Part shown: one piece after another, positions 36,383 through 45,197 of the stretch
How positions within the stretch are numbered: the first letter of the stretch is position 1
Layout of the letters: every line of letters begins with the position of its first letter
Assembly: GCA_049340005.1 (NCBI GenBank)
Contig: JBMPIY010000013.1
Source: CAXBDP01 sp963974465
GTDB taxonomy: Bacteria; Bacteroidota; Bacteroidia; Cytophagales; Cyclobacteriaceae
Length of the DNA stretch: 64,000 nt
Strand: one strand, 5' to 3'
Program-made: the position numbers and the translations under genes
The notes under the pieces: generated by a model
What the model saw: the letters and a program-made list of their open reading frames with translations, nothing else
The model's database searches: none
Told to the model about the DNA's origin: nothing

Positions 36383-36832
36383 CTAGGTGAGTTTGCTTTT
36401 TACTAATACTGAAATGGCTTTTCCATCTGCCTTACCAGCAAGTTTTTGGCTGGCAATACCCATCACTTTGCCCATGTCTTTCATTCCTGAAGCGCCAGTT
36501 TCTTTAATAATCGCATCTACTTCAGCTTCTAATTCTGCTTCTGTAAGCATTTTTGGAAGGTAACGGTTAATCACTTCGATCTCGCCTTCTTCTACGGCAG
36601 CCAAATCCTCCCGCCCTTGAGCTTTGTAGGTTTCGGCAGATTCTTTTCTTTGCTTTACAGCCTTGCTTAGCAATTTCAATTCATCCGCTTCTTCCAATTC
36701 TTCTTTGGCTCCTGCTTCTGTTTCGGCAAGTAATATCATCGATTTGATAGCACGTAATGCACGCAACTCATCCTTCTCTTTTGCCAACATCGCTTTTTTG
36801 ATGTCAGCATCTATAGTTTGCTTTAAGCTCAT
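36383..36832 (-). CDS. GatB/YqeY-domain protein
   Basis: 149 residues. The protein is full-length for YqeY: MSLKQTIDADIKKAMLAKEKDELRALRAIKS, then RYLPKMLTEAELEAEVDAII and MGKVMGIASQKLAGKADGK, matching the tRNA-binding tail of GatB. It may act on tRNA, but its role is not settled. It is the first gene of the eleven-gene minus-strand run; a TAATTTTG-like -7 box (minus strand, 36864-36871) lies 32 bp upstream. Confidence 0.9.
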   Translation of the reverse strand: MSLKQTIDADIKKAMLAKEKDELRALRAIKSMILLAETEAGAKEELEEADELKLLSKAVKQRKESAETYKAQGREDLAAVEEGEIEVINRYLPKMLTEAELEAEVDAIIKETGASGMKDMGKVMGIASQKLAGKADGKAISVLVKSKLT

Positions 36833-36973
36833 ATCTGTACGATTATTTTTTATAATTTCGATTCAAAATTAAGAAAAGGAATTGATACCATAATTTTTGG
36901 GTTACAATTCAATGAATTTCTGTTTAGTAATTCAATACTATACAGTGTTGTAAATAACGATAAATTTTTAGAA

Positions 36974-37702
36974 ATGACACGATTAAGCGTCAATATCAAT
37001 AAAATTGCTACTTTGAGAAATGCGAGAGGTGGCAACAATCCCGATGTGCTTAAGACAGCATTGGATTGCGAAACATTTGGAGCGGAAGGAATTACCGTAC
37101 ATCCAAGACCCGACGAAAGGCATATCAGATACTCCGATGTGATTGATCTCAAAGATAGAGTGACTACAGAATTTAATATCGAAGGCTATCCTGATGAGCG
37201 TTTTTTCGAGTTGGTAGAAATCGCCAAACCTGCACAAGCTACACTCGTACCGGACGGCCCTGATGTGCTTACTTCCAATGCAGGATGGGATACGGTGAGA
37301 AATCAGGATTTTTTGAAAGAGGTGATCGACAGATTAAAAGCCCTAGGCACGCGAGTAAGCGTATTTGTGGATCCTAGCATAGAAATGGTGGAAGGAGCCA
37401 AAGCAATTGGAGCCGATCGCATCGAGCTATATACCGAACCTTATGCAAGCCAATATGCTATTGATAAAGAAGCTGCTGTAAGGCCTTATACACTTGCGGC
37501 TCAGAAGGCCACAGAAATTGGCTTAGGTGTAAATGCTGGCCACGATTTGAGCTTGGAAAACCTAGCTTATTTCATAAAAATGGTGCCCAATGTAGATGAA
37601 GTTTCCATTGGACACGCACTTATTTGTGATGCACTTTACTATGGGCTTGAAAATACGATAGGACTTTATTTGAATCAGATTAAGAATGGAACTCAACTTT
37701 AA
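36974..37702 (+). CDS. pdxJ: pyridoxine 5'-phosphate synthase
   Basis: 242 residues. LSVNINKIATLRNARGGNNPD is the PdxJ start, HPRPDERHIRYSDV carries the active-site His, and GLGVNAGHDLSLENL the second His. It condenses 1-deoxyxylulose 5-phosphate with aminoacetone phosphate to make vitamin B6. It overlaps the following hydrolase gene by 17 bp. Confidence 0.96.
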   Translation: MTRLSVNINKIATLRNARGGNNPDVLKTALDCETFGAEGITVHPRPDERHIRYSDVIDLKDRVTTEFNIEGYPDERFFELVEIAKPAQATLVPDGPDVLTSNAGWDTVRNQDFLKEVIDRLKALGTRVSVFVDPSIEMVEGAKAIGADRIELYTEPYASQYAIDKEAAVRPYTLAAQKATEIGLGVNAGHDLSLENLAYFIKMVPNVDEVSIGHALICDALYYGLENTIGLYLNQIKNGTQL

Positions 37703-38444
37703 GAAATTAGGCTCTGGGAAGCCAATGGTCATTTTGCATGGCTTGCTAGGCACTTTGGATAATTGGATTACTCTTGGCCGACAGTTTTCGGAAAACTTCA
37801 AGGTATACCTAGTGGATTTGCGCAATCATGGGCTTTCGCCTCATTCGGAGGAATTCACCTATGATGCAATGATGGAAGATGTATTGGAGCTTTTCGAGGC
37901 TGAAGGAATTGAAAAGCCGATATTATTAGGCCATTCGATGGGTGGCAAAGTGGCTATGAACCTAGCATTGAACTCGCCCAAAAGTATCGAAAAACTAATT
38001 GTTGCTGATATTGATGCCAAAGCCTATCACGTACAGCATGAGCAAATTCTGAATGGGTTAAATGCACTGCCAATAGATAAAATCAGCTCTCGCAAAGAAG
38101 CCGACGATGAACTCGCCAAATATGTGGATGAGTTTGGAATTCGCCAGTTTCTACTCAAAAATCTGGACAGAACGGCTGCTGGATTTTCGTGGAAAATGAA
38201 CCTACCTGTAATTACCCGAGACATTGAAAAGGTAGGAGTTGAGATTGGAAAAGGCCAAAGTACTGATTTGCCAACTTTGTTCATCCGAGGAGCAAACAGC
38301 AATTACATAAAAGATGAAAATTGGAATGCGCTCAAAGAAAAATTTCCAAAAGCCAAACTCAAAACCATTGAGAATGCTGGCCATTGGCTACATGCAGAGC
38401 AGCCTGAAGAGTTTTACAAAATTGTAATGGACTTCGTGAAATAG
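37686..38444 (+). CDS. alpha/beta hydrolase (YbfF-like)
   Basis: 252 residues. ILHGLLGTLDNW, LLGHSMGGKVAMNL with the nucleophile Ser, a long cap domain, LFIRGANSNYI and AGHWLHAEQPEEFY with the His are typical of YbfF-type esterases. The 17-bp overlap with pdxJ suggests coupling. The substrate is unknown. Confidence 0.88.
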   Translation: MELNFKKLGSGKPMVILHGLLGTLDNWITLGRQFSENFKVYLVDLRNHGLSPHSEEFTYDAMMEDVLELFEAEGIEKPILLGHSMGGKVAMNLALNSPKSIEKLIVADIDAKAYHVQHEQILNGLNALPIDKISSRKEADDELAKYVDEFGIRQFLLKNLDRTAAGFSWKMNLPVITRDIEKVGVEIGKGQSTDLPTLFIRGANSNYIKDENWNALKEKFPKAKLKTIENAGHWLHAEQPEEFYKIVMDFVK

Positions 38445-38491
38445 CGTGTTTTGCTAATTCATTATCTACCTTCACAAAATAAATCTAGATT

Positions 38492-39217
38492 TTGACAAAA
38501 GCAGAAATACAAAAAGGACGTCTATTTTTAATACCTTCCTTGCTATCGGCAGGAGAAATTGATAAAACCATTCCAAAGGGCACGATCGACAATTGCCGTA
38601 ATCTTCGGTATTTTCTCATGGAAAATCCGCGGGAGGGTAGACGATTCCTCAGCAAATTGCAAATGCCTGTTCCTATCCAAGAACTTCATATTCAGCAATT
38701 GGATAAAAATACTTCTGTGGAGTCCATTGGAGAATTGCTGTCTCCACTAAGCGATGGACATGACATGGGTGTGATTTCCGATGCTGGTTGCCCTGGTGTG
38801 GCTGATCCTGGCAGCATGGCTGTAGAATATGCGCATAAAATGGGATTCACGGTAATTCCACTTGTCGGCCCATCTTCCTTTTTGTTGGCATTAATGGCTT
38901 CAGGTTTTAGCGGACAGTCATTTGCGTTCCATGGCTACATCCCTATAGATAAGCGTGAAAGGAATACTTACTTGAAGCAAATGGAGGAACAATCTTTCCG
39001 CAAAAAGGAAACGCAGATATTTATGGAAACACCTTATCGCAATAATAGTCTCCTCGAAAGCTTACTAAGTAGCTGCCGAGGAAATACCCAATTATGTATT
39101 GCTGCTGACATCACTGGTGAAGGTGAATTTATTCGCACCCTCCCGCTTTCTTCGTGGAAAAAGGAAAAACCAGATTTGCATAAAATTCCAGCCGTTTTTC
39201 TTCTATTTTGTGAATAA
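38492..39217 (+). CDS. SAM-dependent methyltransferase of the tetrapyrrole-methylase fold (RsmI-related)
   Basis: 241 residues from a TTG start; a stop lies two codons upstream and no ATG precedes LFLIPSLLSAGE. GVISDAGCPGVADPG and LVGPSSFLLALMASGF are the RsmI-like substrate and AdoMet motifs. Bacteroidota carry such a short RsmI relative besides true RsmI, so the 16S rRNA ribose-methylation role is uncertain. Confidence 0.8.
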   Translation: MTKAEIQKGRLFLIPSLLSAGEIDKTIPKGTIDNCRNLRYFLMENPREGRRFLSKLQMPVPIQELHIQQLDKNTSVESIGELLSPLSDGHDMGVISDAGCPGVADPGSMAVEYAHKMGFTVIPLVGPSSFLLALMASGFSGQSFAFHGYIPIDKRERNTYLKQMEEQSFRKKETQIFMETPYRNNSLLESLLSSCRGNTQLCIAADITGEGEFIRTLPLSSWKKEKPDLHKIPAVFLLFCE

Positions 39218-39255
39218 CAAAAAGAAGCTTTTTCCTTTTTCAAAATTCTTCTATT

Positions 39256-39283
39256 TTTGACCCTTTATACAATTCTATCTTTG
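39256..39283 (+). promoter_or_regulatory. promoter of metK
   Basis: TTTG at 39256-39259, 16 bp, TATCTTTG at 39276-39283, then 18 bp to the ATG. The -7 box fits TAnnTTTG; the spacer is short. Confidence 0.45.
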
Positions 39284-39301
39284 AAACTTAACTAATTCAT
39301 A

Positions 39302-40585
39302 ATGTCATATTTATTTACATCAGAATCCGTATCAGAAGGCCATCCGGATAAAGTTGCCGATCAGATTTCTGATTCATTAATTGATCATTTTTTAGCTTTT
39401 GATAAGGACTCCAAAGTAGCCTGCGAAACACTCGTAACTACTGGCCAAGTAATTCTTGCAGGCGAAGTAAAATCCAATACCTATTTGGATGTGCAGGAAA
39501 TTGCAAGAGATGTAATTCGTAAAATTGGTTATACAAAGAGTGAATATATGTTTGAGGCAAATTCTTGTGGTGTGCTTTCCGCCATCCATGAGCAAAGCCC
39601 AGATATAAACCAAGGTGTAGAAAGAGCAAATATCGAAGACCAAGGTGCTGGTGACCAAGGGATGATGTTTGGCTATGCAAGTAGAGAAACGGACAATTAC
39701 ATGCCGCTTCCATTGGAGCTTTCACACTTGTTGCTTTCGGAATTGGCTGCCCTTCGTAAGGAAGGCAAGAAAATGAAATACCTCCGCCCGGATTCGAAAA
39801 GCCAAGTAACTATTGAATATAGCGATAAAGGTAAACCACTTAGAATTGATACAATTGTAATTTCTACACAGCACGATGAATTTGTATTGCCAAATGGCAA
39901 TAAGACTAAAGAAGTAGCTGAGGCGGAAATGCTAGCGGTGATCAAAAGAGATGTGGAGCAAGTATTATTGCCTAGAGTGAAAAAACTATTGCCACAGCGT
40001 GTAAAAAGGCTTTTTGGTGATGATGTGATATTATTGGTAAACCCAACTGGCAAATTCGTAATTGGTGGGCCACATGGTGATACTGGACTTACAGGTCGTA
40101 AAATAATTGTGGATACTTATGGCGGCAAAGGTGCTCACGGTGGTGGTGCATTTAGCGGTAAAGACCCATCAAAAGTAGACCGCTCTGCAGCTTATGCTAC
40201 TCGCCATATTGCTAAAAATATGGTAGCAGCAGGTATTTGTGATGAGGTAACGGTACAAGTAGCATATGCCATTGGTGTAGCGCAGCCAGTAAGTTTATTT
40301 GTGAACACCAACAAATCTGCAAAAGTGAAAATGACCGATGGAGAAATCTCTGCCAAAATAAAGGAGATATTCGATATGCGTCCTTTTGCAATTGAGAACA
40401 GATTTAAGTTGAGAACTCCGATATATGCTGAAACTGCTGCATATGGCCACATGGGTAGAAAGCCAGAAATCGTGGAAAAATCATTTAAGGATGGGTCTGG
40501 AAAAATTAAAACCATGAAAGTGGAGCTTTTCCCATGGGAAAAGGAAGATTACACAGATCAGCTGAAAAAAGCATTTGACTTATAA
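39302..40585 (+). CDS. metK: S-adenosylmethionine synthetase
   Basis: 427 residues. SEGHPDKVADQISD at the N terminus, GDQGMMFGYA, and the phosphate-binding GGPHGDTGLTGRK with GGGAFSGKDPSKVDRS are all intact. It makes AdoMet from methionine and ATP. The gene ends at a terminator shared, after a local duplication, with hpf on the other strand. Confidence 0.97.
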   Translation: MSYLFTSESVSEGHPDKVADQISDSLIDHFLAFDKDSKVACETLVTTGQVILAGEVKSNTYLDVQEIARDVIRKIGYTKSEYMFEANSCGVLSAIHEQSPDINQGVERANIEDQGAGDQGMMFGYASRETDNYMPLPLELSHLLLSELAALRKEGKKMKYLRPDSKSQVTIEYSDKGKPLRIDTIVISTQHDEFVLPNGNKTKEVAEAEMLAVIKRDVEQVLLPRVKKLLPQRVKRLFGDDVILLVNPTGKFVIGGPHGDTGLTGRKIIVDTYGGKGAHGGGAFSGKDPSKVDRSAAYATRHIAKNMVAAGICDEVTVQVAYAIGVAQPVSLFVNTNKSAKVKMTDGEISAKIKEIFDMRPFAIENRFKLRTPIYAETAAYGHMGRKPEIVEKSFKDGSGKIKTMKVELFPWEKEDYTDQLKKAFDL

Positions 40586-40683
40586 AGCAAAAGGGCTTCG
40601 AAAATTCGAAGCCCTTTTTATTTCTATTTATCCGCGACTACAAATGCGGAATCAGTTTCTCTTTATGCTTTTTGATTTGTCTT
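40579..40683. repeat. 105-bp direct repeat, copy 1: metK terminator plus a dead copy of the hpf 3' end
   Basis: Matches 41284-41388 except for two bases in the hairpin loop. It includes the complement of the last codons of hpf, ending in the HKEKLIPHL tail, but is detached from the gene. Copies are 705 bp apart and enclose repeat-rich DNA. Confidence 0.9.
40589..40619. terminator. terminator after metK
   Basis: GGGCTTCGAA and TTCGAAGCCC pair around AA, preceded by A and followed by T residues, so it could work both ways. Confidence 0.88.
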
Positions 40684-40824
40684 TTCCAGACTTTCTCATT
40701 TTAGCACTTTTGAAAGATTTGCTTATCACCAATACATATATTAAAAAATTCTTGAAGTTATAGCGTCGAATTTCATTTGGAAGATGAGTTTTTAATTTGG
40801 TCTTCTTCCTATTTCTTACCTCCT

Positions 40825-40991
40825 CGGCCTAAGAGATTTTCCTGTTAAGAAATATGTGGAGTAAATAGGCTTCCGAGATTCAAAGACTGTTTGAGTGCAG
40901 CGTTTTCTTTGAATCGCCTATTTATGGAACATATTTTAGGGAAAAGATCCTCAGCCTTGCCTGCCAGACAGGCTTGATTTTTTGCTTCTTT
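40825..40991. repeat. dispersed repeat B, copy 1
   Basis: Closely matches 47387-47537 in the same orientation, sharing for example CGCCTATTTATGGAACATAT and AGGGAAAAGATCCTCAGCC. A 17-bp insert (40960-40976, containing CCTGCCAGACAGGC) is found only in this copy. Non-coding. Confidence 0.8.
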
Positions 40992-41112
40992 TGTTTCAAA
41001 AGAAAGAAAAGGAGGGGTTAGCTGATAAGTTTGCAATTACGCATTGCAATTCTTTTCAATACAAAGAGTTGTTAATGAATTTCTTTATATTATTGAATTG
41101 AGAAGCTTTTTG

Positions 41113-41236
41113 GAATTTTTCTTGTTACTTTTTGTCATTGCCACAAAAAGTAACCAAAAAAGTCTAGACAAAAAGAAGCTTCCTCGCTCAAGGCTCGCGC
41201 CGGCCCGCCTTTTTGTCCTCCTACCCGCAAACAGCC
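41113..41236. repeat. dispersed repeat A, copy 1
   Basis: Near-identical to 47233-47356 and of equal length (124 bp); contains TTGTTACTTTTTGTCATTGC, a TCTAGA site and CGCCGGCCCGCCTTTTTGTC. I know similar sequence as a widespread non-coding repeat in Bacteroidota. Here A follows B. Confidence 0.8.
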
Positions 41237-41283
41237 GTAATTAAATTAATATGATGGTTACATTCTATTCCAAAAACATTTGG

Positions 41284-41388
41284 CTTATAAAGCAAAAGGG
41301 CTTCGAATTTTCGAAGCCCTTTTTATTTCTATTTATCCGCGACTACAAATGCGGAATCAGTTTCTCTTTATGCTTTTTGATTTGTCTT
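41284..41388. repeat. 105-bp direct repeat, copy 2 (hpf 3' end in place)
   Basis: Same as 40579-40683; the only differences I see are the loop bases TT in place of AA, equal to the hairpin being flipped. Confidence 0.9.
41294..41324. terminator. terminator after hpf
   Basis: GGGCTTCGAA and TTCGAAGCCC around TT, just beyond the hpf stop on the minus strand. Confidence 0.85.
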
Positions 41389-41645
41389 CTCAATGCTTCA
41401 ATTGCATCGTCTGTAGCTGCTTCGAATGAGGCTGACCGCCCACCAGCAAATAATTGCTTCCCAGGAATGTTTAATTTTATTTCGGTGATCTTATTTTCAT
41501 TGACATCACTTTTATCAAGTTTTAGGAAAACCTCTCCGTCAATAATTCTATCATAAAAGGTTTCCAGCTTATCTGCTTTCTTCTGAATAAATTCCAATAG
41601 CTTGACATCTGCGTCAAAATGGATAGAGTGAATTTGCAGCTTCAT
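41343..41645 (-). CDS. hpf: short ribosome hibernation-promoting factor
   Basis: 100 residues from MKLQIHSIHFDADVKLLEFI; an ATG ten codons earlier overlaps the xer stop and does not fit the family. The sequence TEIKLNIPGKQLFAGG and ATDDAIEALRRQI match the HPF/RaiA fold that binds the decoding centre and stores ribosomes as inactive dimers. Only the N-terminal domain is present, the short form. Confidence 0.88.
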   Translation of the reverse strand: MKLQIHSIHFDADVKLLEFIQKKADKLETFYDRIIDGEVFLKLDKSDVNENKITEIKLNIPGKQLFAGGRSASFEAATDDAIEALRRQIKKHKEKLIPHL

Positions 41646-41674
41646 AATCGTTAGTTTTTGTGTTAAAAAATTCA

Positions 41675-42544
41675 TTAAGCTTTTGGGTGAGCCTTTTCAA
41701 AAACTGCCTTTAGCTTTTCCATGCTATTGTGTGTGTACACTTGTGTGGCGGCTAGATTGGCATGTCCCAAGAGATCCTTTATGGCATTGATATCTGCGCC
41801 ATGATTTAGTAAATGTGTTGCATAGGTATGTCTTAATAAATGTGGACTAGAATTTCCTCTTTGTATGTATTTGCGAACTATCCTTTGAATCATCACCGGA
41901 TAGGCTTGCTCGCCTTTACTATTTACGAAAAACCAAGCTAAATCTTTGCCATTAAAGGCAAGTTTTTTTTCAGTCTGATAGATTTTTATTTGCTCCCCTA
42001 ATTGAGGTAAAATAGGAATGACCCTTTGCTTATTTCGCTTACCTGTCACTTTCAATGTGTTGGCAAACAAATTCACATCCTCATCCTTCAAATTCAGTAA
42101 TTCGGAAAGACGGATACCGGTACCATAAAATAATTCTAAAATAAGTCGGTCACGATAGCCTGCATAGTTTTGTGGAAAATTTGTCTCGTCAAGAAATTGA
42201 TCTAGCTCCTGCTCACGCAAAAAATCAGGCAATTTCTTACCCGTCTTTAGACTTTTCAATCGAAGGGCTGGATTGTCCGAACGGTAGTTTTCCTTTTGGA
42301 GATAATTGAAAAAGGAGTGTAAAGTCGCAATTTTCCGGTTGACGGAGCGGGAGGTAATACCTTGCTCCATCAAAAAAATAACCCAAGACCTCAAAATGCT
42401 AAAATCAGCATCTGCGGCTTGGGTATTAATATGATGATTTGACAGGTGTTCAGTAAATTGAGTTAAGTCATTTTCATAAGCCACAATGGTGTGCTTACTA
42501 TATCTCTTCTCAAATTCTAAAAACTGTAAAAATGATTTTATCAT
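41675..42544 (-). CDS. tyrosine recombinase of the XerC/XerD type
   Basis: 289 residues. The N-terminal SAM-like domain (residues 1-100) is followed by the catalytic domain with Arg145 (GTGIRLSELL), His235-Arg238 (HLLRH), His261 (GHANL) and the nucleophile Tyr270 (TQVYTHNSMEKL). It resolves chromosome dimers at dif. The neighbours hpf and rpsU are housekeeping genes, so this is the cellular Xer and not a mobile integrase. XerC versus XerD cannot be decided. Confidence 0.9.
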   Translation of the reverse strand: MIKSFLQFLEFEKRYSKHTIVAYENDLTQFTEHLSNHHINTQAADADFSILRSWVIFLMEQGITSRSVNRKIATLHSFFNYLQKENYRSDNPALRLKSLKTGKKLPDFLREQELDQFLDETNFPQNYAGYRDRLILELFYGTGIRLSELLNLKDEDVNLFANTLKVTGKRNKQRVIPILPQLGEQIKIYQTEKKLAFNGKDLAWFFVNSKGEQAYPVMIQRIVRKYIQRGNSSPHLLRHTYATHLLNHGADINAIKDLLGHANLAATQVYTHNSMEKLKAVFEKAHPKA

Positions 42545-42601
42545 CGGTCGAAACTATTTAGCTTCAACTTAGCGAAAATCGTTGAGAATACCTGTTGTTA
42601 A

Positions 42602-42796
42602 TTAAATATTATCTGCGTCCTGCATTTTCTGACGGTAAGCAGCACGAATTTTCTCGTGTCTTCTTACCACAGAAGGCTTTTCGAACTGCATTCTGCTGCG
42701 AAGTTCTTTCAACACACCTGTACGCTCGAATTTCTTTTTGAAACGCTTAAGAGCCTTATCAATCGACTCGTTTTCTTTTACGTTAACTATAATCAT
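42602..42796 (-). CDS. rpsU: 30S ribosomal protein S21
   Basis: 64 residues: MIIVNVKENESIDKALKRFKKKFERTGVL, then Arg-rich RSRMQFEKPSVVRRHEKIRAA. It is the normal length for Bacteroidota. S21 in this phylum sequesters the anti-Shine-Dalgarno sequence, which fits the lack of ribosome-binding sites across this window. Confidence 0.96.
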   Translation of the reverse strand: MIIVNVKENESIDKALKRFKKKFERTGVLKELRSRMQFEKPSVVRRHEKIRAAYRQKMQDADNI

Positions 42797-42824
42797 TTCT
42801 TTCCTTTGATTTCAAATTGGGATG

Positions 42825-42856
42825 CAAAGTTAAGGATAGATTTTAATCTTCCCAAT
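42825..42856 (-). promoter_or_regulatory. promoter of rpsU
   Basis: On the minus strand: TTGG (complement near 42852-42855), about 20 bp, TAACTTTG (complement of 42825-42832), then 28 bp to the ATG. Confidence 0.5.
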
Positions 42857-42934
42857 ATCGTGGATGAAAGTTTTCGAGATTTGCCTTATAAATAGGGATT
42901 TAGAACAAAGGAAATACTCTGCAAACCTTCCTTA

Positions 42935-44449
42935 TTAAAGCAAGGCTAATAAATCATCGATATAATCTCTATTATTACTTAGTCTTGGCACCTTATTTTG
43001 CCCACCTAATTTTCCTCTACTTTTCATCCACCTATAAAACGTGCCTTCGGGCGCCATGTAAACTTTTGGCAACTCTAAGGCAATATCCTTGTAGCGCTTA
43101 GCATCATAGTCAGAGTTGATCTCACGTAGCTTCTGATCCATCAGGCGAGTGAATAAGTCTATATCCTCAGGCTGTTGGTCAAACTCTATTACCCACTCAT
43201 GGCCAGCTCTTTTTCCCTCTGCAAAGTATTTAGGTGCAGCAGTAAAGTTGGCTATGCTTGCTTTTGTTTCTTTAGCTGCATGAGTGACTGCTTGCTCTGC
43301 ATTTTCCACAATTACTTCCTCACCAAAGGCATTCATAAAATGCTTGGTACGACCTGAAATCTTGATTCTGAAAGGCTCTAAGGAAGTAAACTTAATTGTA
43401 TCGCCAATCAAATACCTCCAAAGTCCGGCGTTGGTACTTATAAGCAATACATAGTTTTGACCAATCTCAACCTCATGCAAGGCTAGCACTTTTGGGTCAT
43501 CGCTTCCATATTCTTCTGCTGGAATGAATTCATAAAAAATTCCATAATCCAGCATCAAGAGCATTTCATCTGAATTGGGTTGATCTTGAATTCCAAAAAA
43601 TCCTTCGGATGCGTTGTAAGTTTCCAAATAACGCATTTTGGAGGAAGGAATTAGTTTATTGAATACGCTCTTATATGGTCCAAAAGCTACAGCCCCATGC
43701 ACAAATAGCTCTAGATTAGGCCAAACTTCATGAATATGCGATTTGCCGGTTAATTCGAGGATTCGCTCAAGCAATATAATGGTCCAAGTAGGTACTCCAG
43801 CCAAATTGGTTACATTCTCTTTGGAAGTGATTTGCGCCATTTTATCAATTTTGCTTTCCCACTCATCCATTAGTGCTATATCCAAACTTGGCGTTCGAGT
43901 GATTTGCACCCAAAATGGCAAGTTCTGCATGATCACAGCAGACACATCACCATAATAGGATTCACCCTGCTTATCAAACTGATTGATTTGATGACTTCCG
44001 CCAATTCCTAAACCCTTGCCTGCAAACACCTTGGTGTCCGGATAGTTATTCACATAGATAGAAAGTAAGTCTTTCCCTCCTTTGAAGTGACAATCCTCTA
44101 GTGCTTCCGTCGTCACAGGAATGAATTTACTTCGCGCATTTGTAGTACCTGACGACTTGGCAAACCACTTTACTTCTGTTGGCCAAAGGAGCTTTTGCTC
44201 TCCCTTCATTAGTCTATCTATATAGGGAAAAAGCTCCTCGTAGCTGACAATTGGCACTTGCTCCATAAACTCCCTCCGATTGCGAATAGAAGAGAATTTA
44301 TATTTCTTACCATATTCTGTATTTCTAGCTGCAAGCAAAAGGTTATTCAATATTCCCTCTTGTGCTTCAATGGGATTTTCCTTGAAATAGTTGATCTGGT
44401 CAATCCTGCGCTTCATAGCCCAGGTAATTATGGAATTGAGTATTTCCAT
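42935..44449 (-). CDS. GH3 auxin-responsive-promoter family protein (acyl-adenylating type)
   Basis: 504 residues. Members adenylate carboxylic acids and join them to amines. KSSGTTNARSKFIPVT is the ATP-binding loop, YNASEGFFGIQ the central motif, and LWRYLIGDTIKF with KISGRTKHFMNAFGEEV the C-terminal adenylation motifs. Bacteroidota commonly have one or two copies beside lptB. The substrate is unknown. It lies 13 bp after lptB. Confidence 0.88.
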   Translation of the reverse strand: MEILNSIITWAMKRRIDQINYFKENPIEAQEGILNNLLLAARNTEYGKKYKFSSIRNRREFMEQVPIVSYEELFPYIDRLMKGEQKLLWPTEVKWFAKSSGTTNARSKFIPVTTEALEDCHFKGGKDLLSIYVNNYPDTKVFAGKGLGIGGSHQINQFDKQGESYYGDVSAVIMQNLPFWVQITRTPSLDIALMDEWESKIDKMAQITSKENVTNLAGVPTWTIILLERILELTGKSHIHEVWPNLELFVHGAVAFGPYKSVFNKLIPSSKMRYLETYNASEGFFGIQDQPNSDEMLLMLDYGIFYEFIPAEEYGSDDPKVLALHEVEIGQNYVLLISTNAGLWRYLIGDTIKFTSLEPFRIKISGRTKHFMNAFGEEVIVENAEQAVTHAAKETKASIANFTAAPKYFAEGKRAGHEWVIEFDQQPEDIDLFTRLMDQKLREINSDYDAKRYKDIALELPKVYMAPEGTFYRWMKSRGKLGGQNKVPRLSNNRDYIDDLLALL

Positions 44450-44462
44450 TCGTGGCGACTCC

Positions 44463-45197
44463 TTATAGTTTTCTTTTCAGTTCGAAATGTTTTCCTAAAT
44501 ATACTCTTCTTACTTGTTCATCAGCTGCTAATTCTTCTGCAGTTCCTGCTTTTAGTAAATTTCCTTCGAACATCAAGTAGGCTCTGTCGGTAATCGACAA
44601 GGTTTCATTTACATTGTGATCAGTAATAAGTATCCCAATATTCTTTTGCTTCAATTGCCCTACAATGGTTTGAATTTCTTCCACGGCTATTGGATCTACC
44701 CCAGCAAAAGGCTCATCTAACAATACGAATTTTGGATCGACCGCCAATGCGCGAGCTATTTCAGTTCTACGTCGTTCTCCACCTGAAAGCACCATACCCA
44801 AATTTTTGCGCACATGGGTTAGGCTAAATTCTTCAAGCAAACTTTCCACCCGCTCCTTTCTCTCGTTTTTGGGCATTTTAGTCATTTCAAGCACAGCCAT
44901 GATGTTATCCTCAACAGATAGTTTTCTAAAAACCGATGCCTCCTGTGCTAGATAACCAATGCCCAGTTTTGCCCTTCTATACATAGCAAGACCTGTGATA
45001 TCTTCATTATCAAGGAATATTTTACCATCGTTAGGTTTTATCAAACCCACAATCATATAAAATGTGGTAGTTTTACCGGCTCCATTTGGACCAAGCAATC
45101 CCACAATTTCACCCTGACCTACTTCTACAGAGATATTGTTTACAACGGGTCTGCCTTTATACTTTTTGACTAAATTCTCAGCTCTTAATTTTATCAT
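44463..45197 (-). CDS. lptB: LPS export ABC transporter ATP-binding protein
   Basis: 244 residues. Walker A GPNGAGKT at 36-43, signature LSGGERRR near 139, Walker B VLLDEPFAGVDP, and the GIGYLAQEASVFRKLSVEDN segment particular to LptB. It powers extraction of lipopolysaccharide from the inner membrane with LptFG, which are not in the window. Its start is 1 bp after the recJ stop. Confidence 0.92.
   Translation of the reverse strand: MIKLRAENLVKKYKGRPVVNNISVEVGQGEIVGLLGPNGAGKTTTFYMIVGLIKPNDGKIFLDNEDITGLAMYRRAKLGIGYLAQEASVFRKLSVEDNIMAVLEMTKMPKNERKERVESLLEEFSLTHVRKNLGMVLSGGERRRTEIARALAVDPKFVLLDEPFAGVDPIAVEEIQTIVGQLKQKNIGILITDHNVNETLSITDRAYLMFEGNLLKAGTAEELAADEQVRRVYLGKHFELKRKL

Noticed and set aside
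39218..39301. SAM riboswitch before metK
   Set aside because: The gap is only 84 bp and holds promoter boxes but no aptamer-like paired structure that I can see.
41675..42544. Xer-type recombinase as an integron or island integrase
   Set aside because: It has the size and motifs of the chromosomal dimer-resolution recombinase, lacks an IntI-specific insert as far as I can see, and sits among housekeeping genes.
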